Shown in pieces: positions 4,936-6,752 of a DNA stretch of 6,752 nucleotides. The position numbers and the translations under genes were made by a program. Origin of the DNA: an uncultured Spirochaetales bacterium (GTDB lineage Bacteria > Spirochaetota > Spirochaetia > Sphaerochaetales > Sphaerochaetaceae); NCBI GenBank assembly GCA_945947045.1, contig CAMEXG010000116.1, positions 1 to 6,752 on the forward strand, read 5' to 3'. A model generated the notes under the pieces. The model did not search any database. It had not been told where the DNA came from and saw nothing but the letters and a program-made list of their open reading frames with translations. Numbering within the stretch: position 1 is the stretch's first letter; the number at the start of each line of letters is the position of its first letter.

Positions 4936-6648
4936 ATGTCAAGAAAGGTTTATTACACTCAAGTTGATTTTCTCGAGTCTTATAGAGGAAAGACTTTCTT
5001 TGGGGAGTGGCCTACTATTACAGAAGCCTTCTCACTGACAGTGGAGAGATTTCCTGATAATGAAGCATTGAAATCTATTACTCCGACGCTTTTCTCCCTA
5101 ACTTTCAAGGAAGCTTATGAGAAGATATCGGAGATTGCATATTTCATAAAAGAGAAAGGCATCGTCCCTGGCGATAAACTTGCGGTGTGTGGAAAGAATT
5201 CTCCTCAGTGGGCCTTGGCATATCTTTCTATTACATTTTCTGGATGTGTAATAGTACCTTTGGACCATGGACTAAATGGCGATGAACTAAAAAATCTTAT
5301 TGAGTTTGGAGATGTAAAAGGTATCTTTGCCGATGACGATAAAATAGAGGTAGATGTTCCCGAGTTGTGCTTTAGGGTCTCTTTGGATAGTGGTGAGAAA
5401 TACACATACATAATGGATATCAAGGGAGAAAAGAGTGTTCCAGCCAAAATAGACTCTAATGAGACTGCAGTAATTCTCTTTACTTCCGGCACTACAGGTA
5501 ATCCAAAAGGAGTGATGCTTTCCCACACGAATTTGGTGTCCGATGCATTTAAGATGCTTAGATACATGACTCTATACCCTGAAGACACTGTATATGCTGT
5601 CCTGCCTATACACCACGCATATACTATGACAGCAGTATTCTTGGAGTGCATGTTCTCTGGAGCATGTTGTCTATTTGGAAGTCGGTTAGTTGTTCCGATT
5701 ATTCTAAGGGAGCTTAGAGACGGAAAAGTAACAATGTTCCTTGCTGTTCCTATGATCTATAACAGATTCCTTTCTTCCATTATGAAAGGGATAGAAAAGG
5801 AAGGAAAAGTTAAGTCTTTCTTTGTACACTTCTTAATGGGACTCTCGGGAGTTATTAAGAAGATTACAGGAATAAACCTGGGAAAGAAGTTCTTTGGCAA
5901 GACTATCCTCAAAAAAGCTTCGTTAGATAAAATACGTGTTTGTATCTCAGGAGGAGGTCCTCTTCCGTCATCTACTTTCAAGCGTTTTAACCAACTTGGG
6001 CTTGATTTTGTCCAAGGGTATGGTTTGACGGAAACATCCCCAGTGACACACCTTAATCCTGTGGCTGCTTATAAAGAAGAATCGGTTGGAAAGATAATTC
6101 CTACTCTAGAGCAGAAGATTGTAGATCCGGACGAAGAAGGAAACGGTGTCCTATATATTAAGGGCAGCGTAGTCATGCAGGGATACTATAAGAATGAAGA
6201 GAGCACAAAAGAAGTGCTATCCGAGGACGGATGGTTTAATACTGGAGACGTGGGCCATATCGATAGAGATGGATATTTGTATCTCACAGGAAGAGCAAAG
6301 TCTGTCATTGTGACGGAGGGTGGCAAGAATGTATTTCCTGAAGAGTTGGAAGACAAATTCCAACTGTATGGAGAAATAGAGCAGATAGCTATTATTCCTT
6401 ATTTGATCAACAAAGACACAAAGTCGGAAGGAATAAGAGCTGTCATCTATCCGAACCCTCAGCTCTTGAAAAAAGAGGGGCTTGAAGAGACGTCCAAGAT
6501 AATCAGCGAGATCGTCGAGAGCGTCAATAGAGACCTACAAAGCTACAAAAAGATTACCCTTGTCTCTGTCTCAGACGAACCCTTGCCTACTACAAGCACT
6601 AGAAAGATAAAACGTTTTGAAGTGATAAAGAATTATAAGGATCAGTAA
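4936..6648 (+). CDS. AMP-binding long-chain acyl-CoA synthetase-like ligase (FadD-like)
   Basis: This 570-residue member of the ANL adenylation superfamily should activate a carboxylic acid with ATP to an acyl-AMP and then usually to acyl-CoA. Motifs in order are LFTSGTTGNPKG (181-192, phosphate-binding loop), LPIHHAYTMT (223-232), ISGGGPLP (337-344), GYGLTETSP (361-369), DGWFNTGD (431-438, ribose-binding Asp438), GRAKSVIVTEGGKNVFPEELE (452-472, hinge) and PTTSTRKIKR (551-560) with the likely catalytic lysine K557. All key residues are present. Length and the HH motif fit the long- or medium-chain fatty acid group; an acyl-ACP or aryl substrate cannot be excluded. There is no carrier domain, signal peptide or membrane segment, so it is cytosolic or peripheral. 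It is monocistronic on its left side because of the terminator at 4721-4761, and probably feeds acyl chains to lipid synthesis or degradation. Confidence 0.9.
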   Translation: MSRKVYYTQVDFLESYRGKTFFGEWPTITEAFSLTVERFPDNEALKSITPTLFSLTFKEAYEKISEIAYFIKEKGIVPGDKLAVCGKNSPQWALAYLSITFSGCVIVPLDHGLNGDELKNLIEFGDVKGIFADDDKIEVDVPELCFRVSLDSGEKYTYIMDIKGEKSVPAKIDSNETAVILFTSGTTGNPKGVMLSHTNLVSDAFKMLRYMTLYPEDTVYAVLPIHHAYTMTAVFLECMFSGACCLFGSRLVVPIILRELRDGKVTMFLAVPMIYNRFLSSIMKGIEKEGKVKSFFVHFLMGLSGVIKKITGINLGKKFFGKTILKKASLDKIRVCISGGGPLPSSTFKRFNQLGLDFVQGYGLTETSPVTHLNPVAAYKEESVGKIIPTLEQKIVDPDEEGNGVLYIKGSVVMQGYYKNEESTKEVLSEDGWFNTGDVGHIDRDGYLYLTGRAKSVIVTEGGKNVFPEELEDKFQLYGEIEQIAIIPYLINKDTKSEGIRAVIYPNPQLLKKEGLEETSKIISEIVESVNRDLQSYKKITLVSVSDEPLPTTSTRKIKRFEVIKNYKDQ

Positions 6649-6752
6649 CTTCAGTTCCTGTAAACGAAAGGTTTTAACTTGTGTCTTCTTGTATATTCTG
6701 TTTGTCCATAATGGGCATTAACGTGGAGGTTAGCGACCACGTAAATAAATCA
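6649..6752. other. Right-edge region: 3' flank of the ligase, possible truncated gene, inverted repeat
   Basis: This 104-bp stretch has no clear terminator. On the plus strand a frame opens to the window end, with possible starts GTG 6681 (AAAGG about ten bases upstream) or ATG 6711 (MGINVEVSDHVNKS, no Shine-Dalgarno). On the minus strand another frame is open from the edge to TAA at 6674-6676 (25 codons, ending NIQEDTS) and could be the tail of a gene from the right. They cannot both be coding. An inverted repeat TTAACGTGG/CCACGTAAA (6718-6726 and 6737-6745, one mismatch) and TAATG-GG-CATTA (6709-6720) are also visible. None is recognised. Confidence 0.3.

Noticed and set aside
5205..5651. 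148-codon minus-strand open frame within the ligase gene
   Set aside because: It is antisense to the conserved adenylation motifs, has no promoter or ribosome site and resembles no protein family.
6643..6660. Palindrome CAGTAACTTCAGTTCCTG at the ligase stop as a terminator
   Set aside because: It has a mismatch, a very tight loop and no following T-run, so it is not a credible intrinsic terminator.
6650..6749. Minus-strand frame reading VVANLHVNAHYGQTEYT
   Set aside because: A stop codon at 6750-6752 precedes it. It has only weak GTG starts, no ribosome site and no recognised family.
1..6752. CRISPR array, tRNA, rRNA, complete insertion sequence
   Set aside because: No regularly spaced repeats, cloverleaf-like sequence, rRNA core or transposase frame was seen on either strand.

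Overview
This is an AT-rich bacterial chromosomal window (roughly 40% GC by eye) with six complete protein genes, one gene tail cut by the left edge and an unresolved fragment at the right edge. Gene content (SPFH protein with a ribbon-helix-helix partner, NYN-LOTUS protein, FadD-like ligase, tail of an AAA-ATPase/PD-(D/E)XK protein of the DUF1703 type) suggests an anaerobic gut or rumen bacterium. A spirochaete (Treponema/Sphaerochaeta-like) is my first guess and an anaerobic Bacillota the second. Neither is proven, because no rRNA or other marker gene is present.

Layout. Positions 1-89 (+) encode the last 28 residues of a DUF1703-type protein. A convergent gap follows, then a minus-strand operon: a two-TM SPFH/band-7 protein (1400 to 360) whose stop overlaps by one base the start of a 60-residue Arc-like ribbon-helix-helix protein (360 to 178). 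Its intrinsic terminator begins inside the last codons. A 113-bp divergent promoter region (1401-1513) separates this from a plus-strand pair: a NYN-OST-HTH/LOTUS putative RNA-binding nuclease (1514-2230), apparently leaderless, and a flavin reductase-like protein (2239-2772). A hairpin at 2775-2796 lies between this pair and the convergent PlsC-like acyltransferase (3606 to 2800). After a 221-bp gap comes a Rob-like AraC/GyrI-domain regulator (3828-4703) with a strong terminator (4721-4761). A 232-bp AT-rich gap with a 60-bp nested inverted repeat then leads to a long-chain acyl-CoA synthetase-like gene (4936-6648).

How the genes may work together. The acyltransferase and acyl-CoA ligase both belong to acyl-lipid metabolism and flank the AraC/GyrI regulator, but co-regulation is only inference. 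The SPFH and RHH genes are almost certainly translationally coupled, and an inverted repeat over their promoter is a candidate autoregulatory operator. No CRISPR array, tRNA, rRNA or complete mobile element was seen. The least explained items are the SPFH-RHH pair, the leaderless NYN-LOTUS gene and the 60-bp nested repeat upstream of the ligase.
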